Shown piece by piece: positions 17,572 to 26,175 of a stretch of 42,873 bases of DNA. The DNA lies in NCBI RefSeq assembly GCF_010993775.1, contig NZ_WOTO01000074.1:1-42873 (forward strand). The letters are read 5' to 3'. The notes below the pieces were generated by a model. The model did no database searches and was not told where the DNA came from. It was given only the letters and a program-made list of their open reading frames with translations. This DNA is from Fodinicola feengrottensis (GTDB taxonomy: Bacteria > Actinomycetota > Actinomycetes > Mycobacteriales > HKI-0501). Numbering within the stretch: position 1 is the first letter of the stretch; each line of letters begins with the position of its first letter. Position numbers and translations under genes: made by a program.

Positions 17572-19325
17572 TGGTTGTTCAGCTGCGAGACGACCAGCAC
17601 GACGATGAAGATGATCAAGAAGCAGACCGCGACGATCGACGAGATCACCACGATGCGCTCCTTGTACCAAGGGCGCAGCTCCTCGTCCTGCAGGGAGGGC
17701 ATCAGCGGTGGCGGCAGCTGTTGGGCCGGCATCGGCGGCCTCTGCGGCGCGGGCTGATAGCCGCCGCCACTGGACGGTGCGGGCTGGTAACCGCTGCCGC
17801 CACTGGCCGGCGTCGCTGATGTCGGCGCGATCTGCTGCGGCCGCGGCGCTTGCTGGATCGGCGGCGGCTGGATCGGCTGGGGCGGCGGAACCGGCCGGGC
17901 AACTGGCTGGGGCGGCGGTGGCAGCGGACGCGCCGGCGGCGGGCCGGCCGGCGGCTGGTTCAGTGGCCGTGGCGGCACACCCGGGACGCCGGTGACCGGC
18001 CGGATGCCAGCCGGGCCGGGCTGCGGCGGGCCGAGCGGGCGGCCGGGCGGTGGAAACTGCCCCTGGCGTGGGCCGGCCGGTCCCTGCGGTGGCCGGGCCG
18101 GATACCCCTGCGGCGGACGTAGTCCGGCCGGCGGCGGTGGCAACGGCCGGCCAGGACCGGGACCAGCAGGCCCGCCCGGGCCCGGAGGCCGAGGCGGCTG
18201 GGTCGGTCGATAGATCTGCGGCGGGGTGGACACTGGCGTCGCGCCGGCGTCACCCTCAATGGCGCCGGCCCGCAGGCTGCCCTCGGCCACCACCGTCTCA
18301 GGCTGCTCCAGGGTGGTCGGCGCGACCCCGGTGGAGCTGTGGATCAAATGCGCGGCCATCGGGATCCGGCTGGAACCACCGACCAGGAAGATGCCGACCA
18401 GTTCCTTCGGATCCAGCCGAGCCTGCTGGATGGTCTGCGACAGGCACAGCACAGTCCGCTCCAGGTACGGCTTGATCAGCTGTTCCAACTCGTCGCGGGT
18501 GACGTGCGCGTCGACCTCGAGCGCGGCGGGCAGGTGGATATCGGCCGTCGACGTACGCGACAGCATCTCCTTCGCGCCCCGCACGTCCTCCAGCAGCATC
18601 CGCCGATGCCGCCGGTCGGCGCCGTCCTCCGGGGCGATCAGGTGCTTCCACATCTCCGCGTGAGAGTCCGCATAAGTGCTGCCCAGATGGCTGACCACGG
18701 CGTAGTCGAAGTCGAGCCCGCCCACGTCCCCGAGACCTTGCTCGGCGAGCACCTCGAACCCGTGCTGGGTCCGTCGTACGACAGTGGCGTCGAAAGTGCC
18801 GCCGCCGAGGTCGTAGATCGCCAGCGCGCGCGGCCGGCCGGCACCGACGTGCCGAGCACGGCGGTGAAATACGAAGCGGCGGCGACCGGCTCCGGGATGA
18901 GTTGTGGCCGCGGCAGGCCAGCCAGCTGGGCGGCCTGCACGAGCATGCCGCGGCGGCGCTCGCCCCACTGGGCCGGATGGGTCATCCGGACCTGGTCAGG
19001 CATCCCGCCGATCTGCCGGGCGGACCTCGGTGACGATCTGCTCGAGCACCGCGGCGGCGAGCCGTGGCACCTCGATCTCGCTCTCGCCGAGCAGCACAGT
19101 GACATCGTCGACGCGCCGCTTGGGGTTGGGCTCGAACCGGCCCGGGTCCACTCGCGCATTTCGTTCGGCGTCCCGGCCGACGAGTATTTTGCCGTCGACG
19201 CCGAGATAGACGGCCGACGGCAACAGCGGCGACCCGTCGAACAACAGCGGCCGCACCCGGCCGTCCGCGGTCCGCAGCATCGCCACTGTATTGGAGGTGC
19301 CGAAATCGACCCCGAGCACGCGCAT
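17568..19325 (-). CDS. Tail-anchored Hsp70-like protein without substrate-binding domain
   Basis: About 585 residues. The first 380 are an Hsp70 ATPase domain: VLGVDFGTSNTVAML, PEPVAAASYF, AIYDLGGGTFDATVV, and IFLVGGSSRIPM. After this the beta-sandwich and lid of DnaK are missing. Instead about 170 residues are Pro/Gly/Gln-rich (PPPQPIQPPPIQQAP), followed by WYKERIVVISSIVAVC and one membrane helix with a short tail SQLNNH, so the ATPase should face the cytoplasm on a C-terminal anchor. Two indels break it, near 19015 and in the CGCGCGCG tract at 18824-18831. ATG 19325 has GAGGGGAG upstream. It converges on the operon that contains a membrane GrpE, its likely exchange factor (inference). Confidence 0.85.
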
Positions 19326-19489
19326 TGACCACTCCCCTCGGCGACACCCTATCGATGGGGTGCGACCGCAGGCTCCAGCGGTCTGTCCGCGCCGAGCCAG
19401 CCGTACGCAGAGTTCACCCGCGATTAAGGGGCATAGCAAGTCTTATCCGGTCAATCCGATCCAGCGTGCCGGACCAGCCGGGGCCGGGC

Positions 19490-19495
19490 GATACT
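19490..19495 (+). promoter_or_regulatory. Candidate -10 box of leaderless GDPD gene
   Basis: GATACT ends 6 bases before GTG 19502. No ribosome-binding site is present in between. This is the layout of a leaderless actinobacterial transcript that begins at its start codon. Confidence 0.4.
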
Positions 19496-19501
19496 GCTGC
19501 G

Positions 19502-20283
19502 GTGGCACACCGGTTCCCTTATATCTGGACCATCCGCTCCCGCTGGCCTTCGCTCACCGCGGCGGCGCGCTCGCCGGGCGGGAGAACACCGCTGCGGCCT
19601 TCGAACGCGCCGTCGGCCTCGGCTACCGGTACGTCGAAACCGACGTACACCTGACCGCGGACGGCGTGCTGGTCGCCTTCCACGACAGCACCCTGGACCG
19701 GGTCACCGACCGCACCGGGGTGATTTCCGAGCTGCCGTGGGCGCAGGTGAAGCGGGCCCGAATCGGCGGCGCCGAACCGATCCCGCTGCTGGAGGACCTG
19801 CTCGGCGCCTGGCCGGACCTGCGCTTCAACATCGACCCGAAGGCGGACGCGTCGGTCGGGCCGCTGGTCGAGGCCATCCGCCGTACGAACGCGCTGGACC
19901 GGGTGTGCCTCGGCTCCTTCTCCGGCCGCCGGCTGGGGATGGCCCGGGCCGCGCTCGGGTCGCGGCTGTGTACGTCCACCGGCCCGCGCGAGGTGGCCGC
20001 CCTGCGGTTCGGTTCGTGGCTGCTGCTGCCGCCACCAGGCGCCAACGGACGCAGTCCGCGAGTGCCGTGCGTGCAGATCCCGACCGCACAGAACGGCATT
20101 CCCATCGGTGACGCCCGGCTCATCCGCCGCGCGCACGCGCTGGGTATGCAGGTGCACATCTGGACCGTGGACGACCCGGCCGAGATGCGCCGGCTGCTCG
20201 ACCTCGGCGTAGACGGCATCATGACCGACGACCTGGAAACCCTGCGGTCTGTCTACCAGGAACGCGGCCTCTGGCCATCCTGA
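19502..20283 (+). CDS. Glycerophosphodiester phosphodiesterase
   Basis: Hydrolyses glycerophosphodiesters to glycerol 3-phosphate and an alcohol. About 260 residues. The family pattern is complete: LAFAHRGG (catalytic His), GRENTAAAFERAV, VETDVHLTADGVLVAFHD (metal Glu/Asp and second His), TLDRVTDRTG, LRFNIDPK, VHIWTVDDP and LGVDGIMTDD. Within the first ten codons there is probably an indel: GTG 19502 gives VAHRFPY in one frame while LDHPLPLAFAHRGG follows in another, and the latter has no start codon of its own nearby. No signal peptide, so it is cytoplasmic. Divergent from the Hsp70 gene. Confidence 0.85.
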
Positions 20284-20296
20284 AGCGAAGCGACGC

Positions 20297-21157
20297 CTAC
20301 CGGAAGTCGTCGGCGTGGTCGACGGCCCACTGCGCGAACGTACGGGCCGGGTGGCCGGTTACGGCCTCGATGGTACGGGTCATCGGCTCCGGGTGGGCCA
20401 GCATCCCGCTCCAGACCCGCAGCGCCTCATCGGCCATCGCGGCTGGCCAGCCGGCCTCGACCAGCTGCGGACGGGCCTGCTCGGCGGGGATCTCGTCGAA
20501 CCGCAGCTCACGTCCGATTGCCGCCCCGATTGCCGCCACCTGCTCCCGCTGGGTTACCAAGGCTGGACCACTCACCGCGTACTTCGCGCCGATGTGCCCG
20601 TCGCCAGTCAGCGCGGCCACCGCGACCGCGGCGATGTCGGCCTCGTGGATCAGCGGCCGCGCCAGCTCACCGAAAGGCTGCCGGACCACGCCGGTCGCCC
20701 GAATCTGCTCGGCCCATCCGAGCGTGTTCCCGGCGAAGCCACCCGGCCGTACGAACGCCCATTCGGTCGCCGAGCGCTCGACCAGTCGCTCGATTGTGGC
20801 GTGGAACTCGGAGTTGTCGTCGGCCTGTTTCGCCCGCTCGTCATGCACACCCATCGAGGACAACGCCACCAGCCGCTGAGCCCGCTTCGCGACCGCCTCG
20901 ACCACCGTCGACGCCGCGTCCACCGGCACACTCAAATACGGCCAGAGCAGGAATGCTGCCTCGACCCCGTCGGCCGCCGCGGCGATGCTGTCCGGATTGC
21001 CCAGGTCGGCCTGAACCACCTGCACGCCAGCCGGCAGGGCGGCCCGATCCGGATCGCGAACCGCGGCGCGTACTGGCCGTCCTGCGTCGAGCAACTGGCT
21101 GACGACCTGGCGGCCGACCTTGCCGGTGGCGCCTGTCACCAGGATTGGCGCTGTCAT
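20297..21157 (-). CDS. NmrA-family NAD(P)-binding oxidoreductase
   Basis: A 286-residue atypical short-chain dehydrogenase of the NmrA / quinone-oxidoreductase-2 type. Rossmann motif VTGATGKVGRQVV at the N-end, then VRAAVRDPDR, VQADLGNPDSI, ALSSMGVHDE, and TEWAFVRPGGFAGNT. The catalytic Tyr-x-x-x-Lys of classical short-chain enzymes is absent, as usual in this group. ATG 21157 has GAGGGAG at a good distance; the frame stays open upstream into repeat DNA, but that is not coding. The promoter is a MerR/SoxR type (21190-21220), which suggests that redox-active compounds such as quinones induce it. Confidence 0.88.
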   Translation of the reverse strand: MTAPILVTGATGKVGRQVVSQLLDAGRPVRAAVRDPDRAALPAGVQVVQADLGNPDSIAAAADGVEAAFLLWPYLSVPVDAASTVVEAVAKRAQRLVALSSMGVHDERAKQADDNSEFHATIERLVERSATEWAFVRPGGFAGNTLGWAEQIRATGVVRQPFGELARPLIHEADIAAVAVAALTGDGHIGAKYAVSGPALVTQREQVAAIGAAIGRELRFDEIPAEQARPQLVEAGWPAAMADEALRVWSGMLAHPEPMTRTIEAVTGHPARTFAQWAVDHADDFR

Positions 21158-21189
21158 GGATTTGCTCCCTCTTGTCTGCTGTTGTCCGT

Positions 21190-21220
21190 ACGATAGAACC
21201 TCAATATTGATTGAGGTCAA
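21190..21220 (-). promoter_or_regulatory. SoxR/MerR-type promoter of the NmrA gene
   Basis: On the minus strand, TTGACC (-35, 21220-21215) and TATCGT (-10, 21195-21190) are separated by exactly 19 bases. Inside the spacer is a perfect 8-base inverted repeat, ACCTCAAT / ATTGAGGT, with 4 bases between (21198-21217). The core CCTCAA-N6-TTGAGG equals the outer part of the SoxR box. An overlong 19-base spacer with a dyad is the hallmark of MerR-family activation. No merR/soxR gene is in the window. Confidence 0.75.
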
Positions 21221-21465
21221 GCTCGGAAGCGTGTGAGGTGTGAGTGGTGTCCGCTGCGGGGATGGGCGCCTGGGGTAGGGGCGGTGTGTGGCTGTGGAGG
21301 TGAGTGCCCGGGTTAAGCGCGGTGTGGCTGTGGAGGTGAGTGCCCGGGTTAAGGGCTGTGTGGGCTGTGGAGGTGAGTGCCCTGGGTTAAGGGCGGTGTG
21401 GGCTGTGGGGATGGGCGCCTTGGTTAAGGGCGGTGTCTGTGAGGGTGCGGCGTCTCGTCTACCAG

Positions 21466-21526
21466 CCACCGGGAAATCCCGCCCCCGCCACCAAAGACCG
21501 GTGGTGGGGGCGGGATTTTCCGATGG
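21466..21526 (+). repeat. Element A hairpin 1
   Basis: Arms of 27 bases at 21466-21492 and 21500-21526 close the 7-base loop AAAGACC. Twenty-four pairs are Watson-Crick and two more are G-T. The lower stem is C/G-rich. The equivalent stem in element B has a different sequence but the same position. Confidence 0.85.
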
Positions 21527-21588
21527 TTACTGCCGATGCGCCCTGTGTTTCTGGCGCCTTCGGCGCGGGCGCCGTCGACTACGGCTAC

Positions 21589-21645
21589 GAGCGTCGGTCT
21601 CTCAAGGCCCCGCAAAGACCGCGGGGCCTTGAGAGACCGACGCTC
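21589..21645 (+). repeat. Element A hairpin 2
   Basis: Perfect 25-base arms at 21589-21613 and 21621-21645 with loop AAAGACC, identical to the loop of hairpin 1. No T-run follows, which argues against an ordinary terminator. Confidence 0.85.
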
Positions 21646-21709
21646 CTGCCGGAGGGGCGACAACATCGGCCTGGCGGCCGATGGCGCCGAACGGGGCTGG
21701 GTCCCGTCT

Positions 21710-22103
21710 AAGTTGACGAACTTTGGTTTAGAGGTGACGGTCCCGCGCGGGGTGAGGTCAGCGGGGTTGGGTGCCGTAGGAAGTTGACCAACTTTGGTTT
21801 AGAGGTGACGGTCCCGCACGGGGTGGGGTCAGCGGGGCTGGGTCCCGTCTAAGTTGACCAACTTTGGTTTAAAGGTGACGGTCCCGCACGGGGTGGGGTC
21901 AGCGGGGTTGGGTGCCGTAGAAGAAGTTGACCAACTTTGGTTTTAAAGGTGACGGTCCCGCGGGGGGGGGTGGGGTCAGCGGGGCTGGGTCCCGTCTAAG
22001 TTGACCAACTTTGGTTTAGAGGTGACGGGTCGCGCGGGGGGTGAGGTCATTGGGTTGGCTGGCTGTGGTTTGAAGGTGACGGTCCTGCGCGGGGTGGGGG
22101 CGA
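21710..22103 (+). repeat. Element A iteron array (about 71-bp units)
   Basis: Units begin at 21710, 21781, 21851, 21924 and 21998, followed by one decayed unit. Each starts with AAGTTGACCAACTT (arms AAGTTG / CAACTT, 2-base centre), then TGGTTTAGAGGTGACGG and a G-rich stretch. The first unit has GACGAAC in place of GACCAAC, as do the outer units of array B. Confidence 0.85.
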
Positions 22104-22222
22104 TCTTGGGGGGAATCGGGGATCGGGGCGGTGGGGATGGGCTGGGGGCGGCATACTGCTGCCGTGCCGCGCACCTACGCTTCCCCAAGACCGATCGCAA
22201 ACCCGCTACCGGGACATCGCGC

Positions 22223-23574
22223 GTGACCGCGGCGACGGTCGCTGAGACGCCGGGCTACGCCGACAAACGAGAGCGGACCGGCTGGTATTTCTACGAGTGG
22301 GCGAACCACGGCTTCTACACGGTTTGCGTGACCGTGTTCCTCGGCCCGTACCTCAGCTCAGTCACCCAGAAGGCGGCGGATGCGCACGGGCTCGTGCATC
22401 CGCTGGGCATTCCCGTCGCCGCCGGATCCTTCTTCTCGTACGTCGTGTCCCTGTCGGTCCTGCTCAGTGTCTTCGTCTTGCCAGTGATTGGGGCGATCGC
22501 GGACCGGTCGCCGCGCAAACGCGAGCTGATGGCGGTCTGCGCTTACCTCGGGGCCGCCGCCACCGTCCTGCTGCTCTTCTGTACGGGTGACCGCTACCTG
22601 CTCGGTGGCTCGCTGTTCCTGATCGCGAACATCTGTTACAGCGCCAGCATCGCCGTCTACTACTCGTTCCTCCCCCAGTTGGCGCCGCCGGACAAACGCG
22701 ACTCGGTGTCCTCCATCGGCTGGTCGTACGGCTACATCGGCGGCGGTCTGCTGTTGGCCTTCGCGGTGGCTGCCGTGCTGCTCGGGCCGAAGTTCGGCTG
22801 GGAGACCGGCACCATCGCCCGGTACGCGCTCGCGTCGGCCGGCATCTGGTGGGCCGGTTTCACGATCATCCCGCTGGTGATGATCCGGAACCGGCCGCCG
22901 CTGGAGGGCGTCGCCCAAGGGAATCCGCTGATCTTCGGGTTCCGTCAGCTCGGTCGTACGCTCGCCGAGCTGCGCGCTTTCCCGCTGACGATCCTGTTCC
23001 TGGTCGGCTTCCTGATCTACAACGACGGCATCCAGACCGTCATCCTGCTCGCGGCTCAGTACGCGACCGACGAACTCAAACTGGCCCAGGCGGTGCTGGT
23101 GCCGACGATCCTGCTGATCCAGTTCGTGGCGTTCTTCGGCGCGCTGACCCTGGGTGCGGTCGCCAAGCGAGTGGGCGCGGTCAAGACGGTCATCGGCTCG
23201 CTGATCGCCTGGATCGTGCTGATCGTGCTCGCGTTCTTCCTGCCAGTCGGGCAGATCCTGCCGTTCATCGGGCTCGGCGTCGGCATCGGCTGCTGGTGCT
23301 CGGCGGCAGCCAGGCGCTCAGCCGGTCGCTGTTCAGCCAGCTCATCCCGCCCGGCAAGGAAGCCGAGTACTTCGGCATCTACGTCATCAGCGACAAGGGC
23401 ACCAGCTGGCTCGGGCCACTGATGTTCGGCCTGGTCTTCCAGTTCTTCGGCAGCTACCGGCTGGCGATCATCTCGCTGATCATTTTCTTCGTGGTCGGCG
23501 CTTGCGTGCTCGCGTTCGTGCCGATTCGCAAGGCCATCGAGCAGGCCGGCAACATCCCACCCGACCTGCTCTAG
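22223..23574 (+). CDS. Atg22-like MFS transporter (one frameshift)
   Basis: About 450-residue transporter of the UMF1/Atg22 branch of the major facilitator family, which in fungi exports amino acids from the vacuole; bacterial members are uncharacterised. The N-end WYFYEWANHGFYTVCVTVFL is the family signature (W..YdWAnsay...v.tvff). Other helices include FFSYVVSLSVLLSVFVLPVI, ALTLGAVAKRVG and LIIFFVVGACVLAFV. A single C is missing near 23290 (GGCTGCTGG for GGCCTGCTGG); restoring it joins GVGIG to LLVLGGSQALSRS. GTG 22223 is the best start; upstream text is element A. A CATACT at 22152-22157 may be its -10. Confidence 0.82.
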
Positions 23575-23589
23575 AAAGCCGATGCGCTG

Positions 23590-23623
23590 GCCGGCACCGA
23601 GACCTGGCGGCTTCGGTGCCGGC
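23590..23623. terminator. Bidirectional terminator-like hairpin
   Basis: Arms GCCGGCACCGA (23590-23600) and its complement (23613-23623) pair over 11 bases with a 12-base loop. It fills the gap between two convergent genes, the Atg22-like transporter and the P450, and could stop both. No clear T-run. Confidence 0.55.
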
Positions 23624-23641
23624 TGCGCGAGGTCGATCCCG

Positions 23642-24859
23642 CTACCAGCTGACCGGCAGCTTGTGTACGCCGTAAATGGCCATATCCGACCGCATGGGCA
23701 CCTCGTCGGCTGGTACGGCCAGCCGCAGGTTCGGGAACCGCTGGGTCAGTTTCGCGAACGCTGACCGCATCTCCATCCGGGCCAACTGCTGGCCAAGGCA
23801 CTGGTGGACGCCATAGCCGAAGCCCACGTGTCGGATCGCGTCCCGGGTCACGTCCAGGATCTCCGGCGACGCGAAGTGCGCCGCGTCCCGGTTCGCCGAC
23901 GCGAGCGCGAGCACCACCGATTCACCGGCCTTGACCTGCTGGTCCCCAAGCATTGTGTCGGCCTTGGCGATCCGTGGCAGGCCGAACTGGATGATCGACA
24001 GGTAGCGCAGCATCTCCTCGACGGCTCGCTCGATGGTGTCCGGGTTGTCTCGTACCATCGCCCACTGGTCCGGGTGCGTCAGCAGGGCCAGGGTGCCGAG
24101 GCCGATCATGTTCGCGGTGGTCTCGTGGCCGGCGACCAGCAGCAGGTTGCTGATCCCGAGCAGCTCCTCGTCGGTCAGCGGCACACCGTCTTCGGGAACC
24201 GCGGTGATCAGGTCGCTGATGAGTGCGTCGTCGGGGTTCCTGCGCTTGTCGGCGACGAGCCCACGCATGTACGTCGCCATGCCGTTCAGGGCGTCGAGCA
24301 GCTCCTCTTTGGACCGGTCCAACCGCAGCAGCGTGGAGGTCCGCCCCTGGAAGCTGACCCGGTCCTCGTACGGGACGCCCAGCAGCTCGCAGATGACCAG
24401 CGACGGGATCGGCAGCGCGAATTGCTGGACCAGGTCGGCCGGCGGGCCGGCCGCTTCCATCGCGTCCAGGTGCTCGTCGACGATCTGCTCGATCCGCGGG
24501 GTCAGCGACTTCATCCGGCGAACGGTGAACTGGCCGCCGGTCAGCATCCGGCGGTAGCGCGTGTGGTCTGGCGGATCCATGCCGATGAACGAAGCGGCGA
24601 ACCCACTGTTCTTGCGCTCCTCTTCGGTGAGCGTCACGGTGTTCACCGCGCTGCTGTTGAACCGACGCTCGGAGCTGAAGACCGGATTGACCAGCGCAGA
24701 GGTCACGTCCGCGAACCTGCTGACCAGCCAGCCCTCACTGCCGTCCGGGAACGACAGCCGGCTGACCGGCGCCTCGGTGCGAAGCCGGTCGTACTCCACG
24801 GGCGGGGCGAGTGGGTCCTTCCGTTCCATGGGCAGCGGATGCGCGGTCGTCTGGGTCAT
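23642..24859 (-). CDS. Cytochrome P450 monooxygenase
   Basis: A 405-residue soluble bacterial P450, intact. I-helix LLVAGHETTANMIG with the acid-alcohol pair (Glu-Thr), K-helix ExxR in VEEMLRYL, and the heme loop FGYGVHQCLGQQLAR with the axial Cys. Other usual marks are DPPDHTRYRRML and SANRDAAHF. ATG 24859 follows GAGGGAGA. No ferredoxin or ferredoxin reductase gene is adjacent, so redox partners must come from elsewhere. It is divergent from a TetR gene, 124 bases away, which probably represses it. The substrate is unknown; the best family resemblance is to CYP105/107-like enzymes acting on macrolides or xenobiotics. Confidence 0.92.
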   Translation of the reverse strand: MTQTTAHPLPMERKDPLAPPVEYDRLRTEAPVSRLSFPDGSEGWLVSRFADVTSALVNPVFSSERRFNSSAVNTVTLTEEERKNSGFAASFIGMDPPDHTRYRRMLTGGQFTVRRMKSLTPRIEQIVDEHLDAMEAAGPPADLVQQFALPIPSLVICELLGVPYEDRVSFQGRTSTLLRLDRSKEELLDALNGMATYMRGLVADKRRNPDDALISDLITAVPEDGVPLTDEELLGISNLLLVAGHETTANMIGLGTLALLTHPDQWAMVRDNPDTIERAVEEMLRYLSIIQFGLPRIAKADTMLGDQQVKAGESVVLALASANRDAAHFASPEILDVTRDAIRHVGFGYGVHQCLGQQLARMEMRSAFAKLTQRFPNLRLAVPADEVPMRSDMAIYGVHKLPVSW

Positions 24860-24914
24860 CAAAGATCTCCCTCGGTGAAGCCGGACGTGCCTTTTGACCA
24901 AACTCTAACTCTTA

Positions 24915-24929
24915 TTGCAGATCATGCAA
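24915..24929. promoter_or_regulatory. Candidate TetR operator between P450 and tetR
   Basis: TTGCA-GATCA-TGCAA is a 15-base interrupted palindrome in the A+T-rich gap. A related sequence, TGCAAGC...GCAATGCA, lies at 24942-24962. Both sit where promoters of the two divergent genes must be. Confidence 0.45.
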
Positions 24930-24983
24930 AGTTCTCTAGCGTGCAAGCTTTCAGGCAATGCAATGGATGCTTTAATAGCGGGC

Positions 24984-25625
24984 ATGGTCGAGAGGGTCGA
25001 TGGGCTGCGTGAACGCAAGAAGCAGGCCACCAGAGTGGCGCTGGCCGCAGCGGCGGTACGGCTGTGTCTGCGCGACGGCGTGGAAAGGGTCACGGTCGAC
25101 GACATCGCCGCCGACGCGGACGTGTCTCCTCGGACGTTCTTCAACTACTTCGCCTGCAAGGAAGAGGCGATTGTCGACGAGAGCCGGATGCGTGGTCAGC
25201 GGCTCATCAAGCAGCTGGGAAGCCGGCCGCATGACGAGGCGATCGCCGATTCGCTGCGGTCCGTGATGTTGCTACTAGTGCACGACGCCACGCCAGAGAC
25301 CAAGCGTTGGATCGCTGAGATCCGCATGCTGCACCAGACGCCGTCCCTGCTGCCGTACCAGTTGGGCTCGTACGTCGCGATGGAGCGGTCCCTCGCCGAG
25401 GTGATCGCCGATCGGACCGGCACGGACGCGGAACGGGACATGTATCCCCGGCTGGTCGCCGGTCTCACTATCGCGGCCACCCGGGTGGCGCTGAGCCGAT
25501 GGCTGGATTGCGAGGGACGAGCGGGCGCTGCGTGTGATTTCGTCGGCGAGGCGCTCGACCAGGTGGCGCCGGCTTTCGCTCTGCCGGCGGACCGGCCGGC
25601 GCCAGTACTGGCCGGCACCGACTAG
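24984..25625 (+). CDS. TetR-family transcriptional regulator
   Basis: A 213-residue TetR regulator. The HTH is VTVDDIAADADVSPRTFFNY followed by FACKEEAIVDE, the family signature. The C-terminal ligand domain is helical (ADSLRSVMLLLVHDATP, RLVAGLTIAATRVALSRWL) and not conserved. I chose ATG 24984 because homology begins at RERKKQATR; in-frame ATGs at 24915 and 24960 would place extra residues over the operator. It probably represses the divergent P450 and itself. Confidence 0.85.
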   Translation: MVERVDGLRERKKQATRVALAAAAVRLCLRDGVERVTVDDIAADADVSPRTFFNYFACKEEAIVDESRMRGQRLIKQLGSRPHDEAIADSLRSVMLLLVHDATPETKRWIAEIRMLHQTPSLLPYQLGSYVAMERSLAEVIADRTGTDAERDMYPRLVAGLTIAATRVALSRWLDCEGRAGAACDFVGEALDQVAPAFALPADRPAPVLAGTD

Positions 25626-26108
25626 TCGGCAGTTCGCGGTCCTCGACGGCTCGGAGTAATCGTCACCTCGGACGTTCCTCGGAAAACGTTCTCCGGCGTC
25701 CCTCAAGCTCACTCTCCGCACACGGCGGCCGGGGCCGAGGGTCGCTCTCCGGTACGACCGAAGCCGCCGCCGGACCGCTCGCGAGGCGCCCGCCAGCGGC
25801 GGTCGTGACGGCGGCCACGTCCAGTACGCCTCGACGCCGGCCGAAGTGGCGCAGGTCACCCGTCTTCCTGAGGACTCACTGAGAAGGTCCCTGCTCGATC
25901 AGGCAGGTGGGTAAATGCCGAAGAACAAGGCACTAAGCTGGGACAAACAGGACGACCATCCGCATTCATCCACCGCTCACATGAGCATCACGCAGGAGAT
26001 GTGACCTCCACCACAATTAACGTGAGAAGTGGTCATGCCGATAAACGTCCGACGTCCTTCCCTTGAGTGGGCGGACTCCGGGACGATGGCGTACCGGATG
26101 CGAAAAAT
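25626..26108. other. Intergenic region before rbpA
   Basis: About 480 bases with lower coding character. The only gene-like object is a 29-codon frame at 25915-26004, listed separately. No hairpin with a T-run, tRNA or known riboswitch was seen. The SigR promoter starts just after it. Confidence 0.5.
25915..26004 (+). CDS. Possible 29-residue peptide gene
   Basis: ATG 25915 to TGA 26004 encodes a polar peptide beginning MPKNKALSWDKQDDHPHSS. AGGTGGG lies a few bases upstream. It has no hydrophobic segment and no Cys. Third-position GC is lower than in neighbouring genes, so the case is weak. It may be a leader or a chance frame. Confidence 0.3.
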   Translation: MPKNKALSWDKQDDHPHSSTAHMSITQEM

Positions 26109-26135
26109 GGGAATCCTTTCGTCCCGCTCGTCGTT
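26109..26135 (+). promoter_or_regulatory. SigR-type promoter of rbpA
   Basis: GGGAAT at 26109-26114 and GTT at 26133-26135 are separated by exactly 18 bases, the SigR (SigH) consensus GGAAT-N18-GTT of disulfide-stress promoters. It lies 40 bases before the rbpA start. rbpA of Streptomyces is an established SigR target, so this agrees with known biology. Confidence 0.75.
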
Positions 26136-26175
26136 ACTCAGAGCGAACGTTGGTTAATCAGGGAGGGGTGCCACC

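Larger units (their letters stand above)
21240..22110 (+). repeat. Composite repeat element A
   Basis: A noncoding stretch of almost 900 bases between divergent genes (NmrA and the Atg22-like transporter). Parts in order: GT-rich tandem repeats of about 37 bp (21240-21430), a conserved lead ending GTCTCGTCTACCAG, hairpin 1 (21466-21526), a conserved spacer, hairpin 2 (21589-21645), a small hairpin CATCGGCC-TGGC-GGCCGATG (21664-21683), and five 71-bp iterons plus one decayed unit (21710 to about 22103). Element B at 36896-37922 has the same plan on the same strand. No gene lies inside; 71 is not a multiple of three, so the iterons are not a protein repeat. Confidence 0.85.

Noticed and set aside
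21158..21469. N-terminal extension of the NmrA protein
   Set aside because: The upstream part translates repeat DNA and the MerR-type promoter; the Rossmann motif begins right at ATG 21157.
21466..21645. Ordinary Rho-independent terminators
   Set aside because: Stems are far longer than needed, no T-run follows, and two lie in tandem between divergent genes in element A where nothing needs to be terminated on the plus strand.
21240..22110. Retron or integron attC array
   Set aside because: Hairpins are present, but no reverse transcriptase or integrase gene and no core-site motifs were found nearby.
21710..22222. Protein-coding reading of the iterons (TNFGLEV repeats) as an N-terminal extension of the Atg22-like transporter
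   Set aside because: 71 is not a multiple of three, so the frame changes at each unit, and the family start fits GTG 22223.
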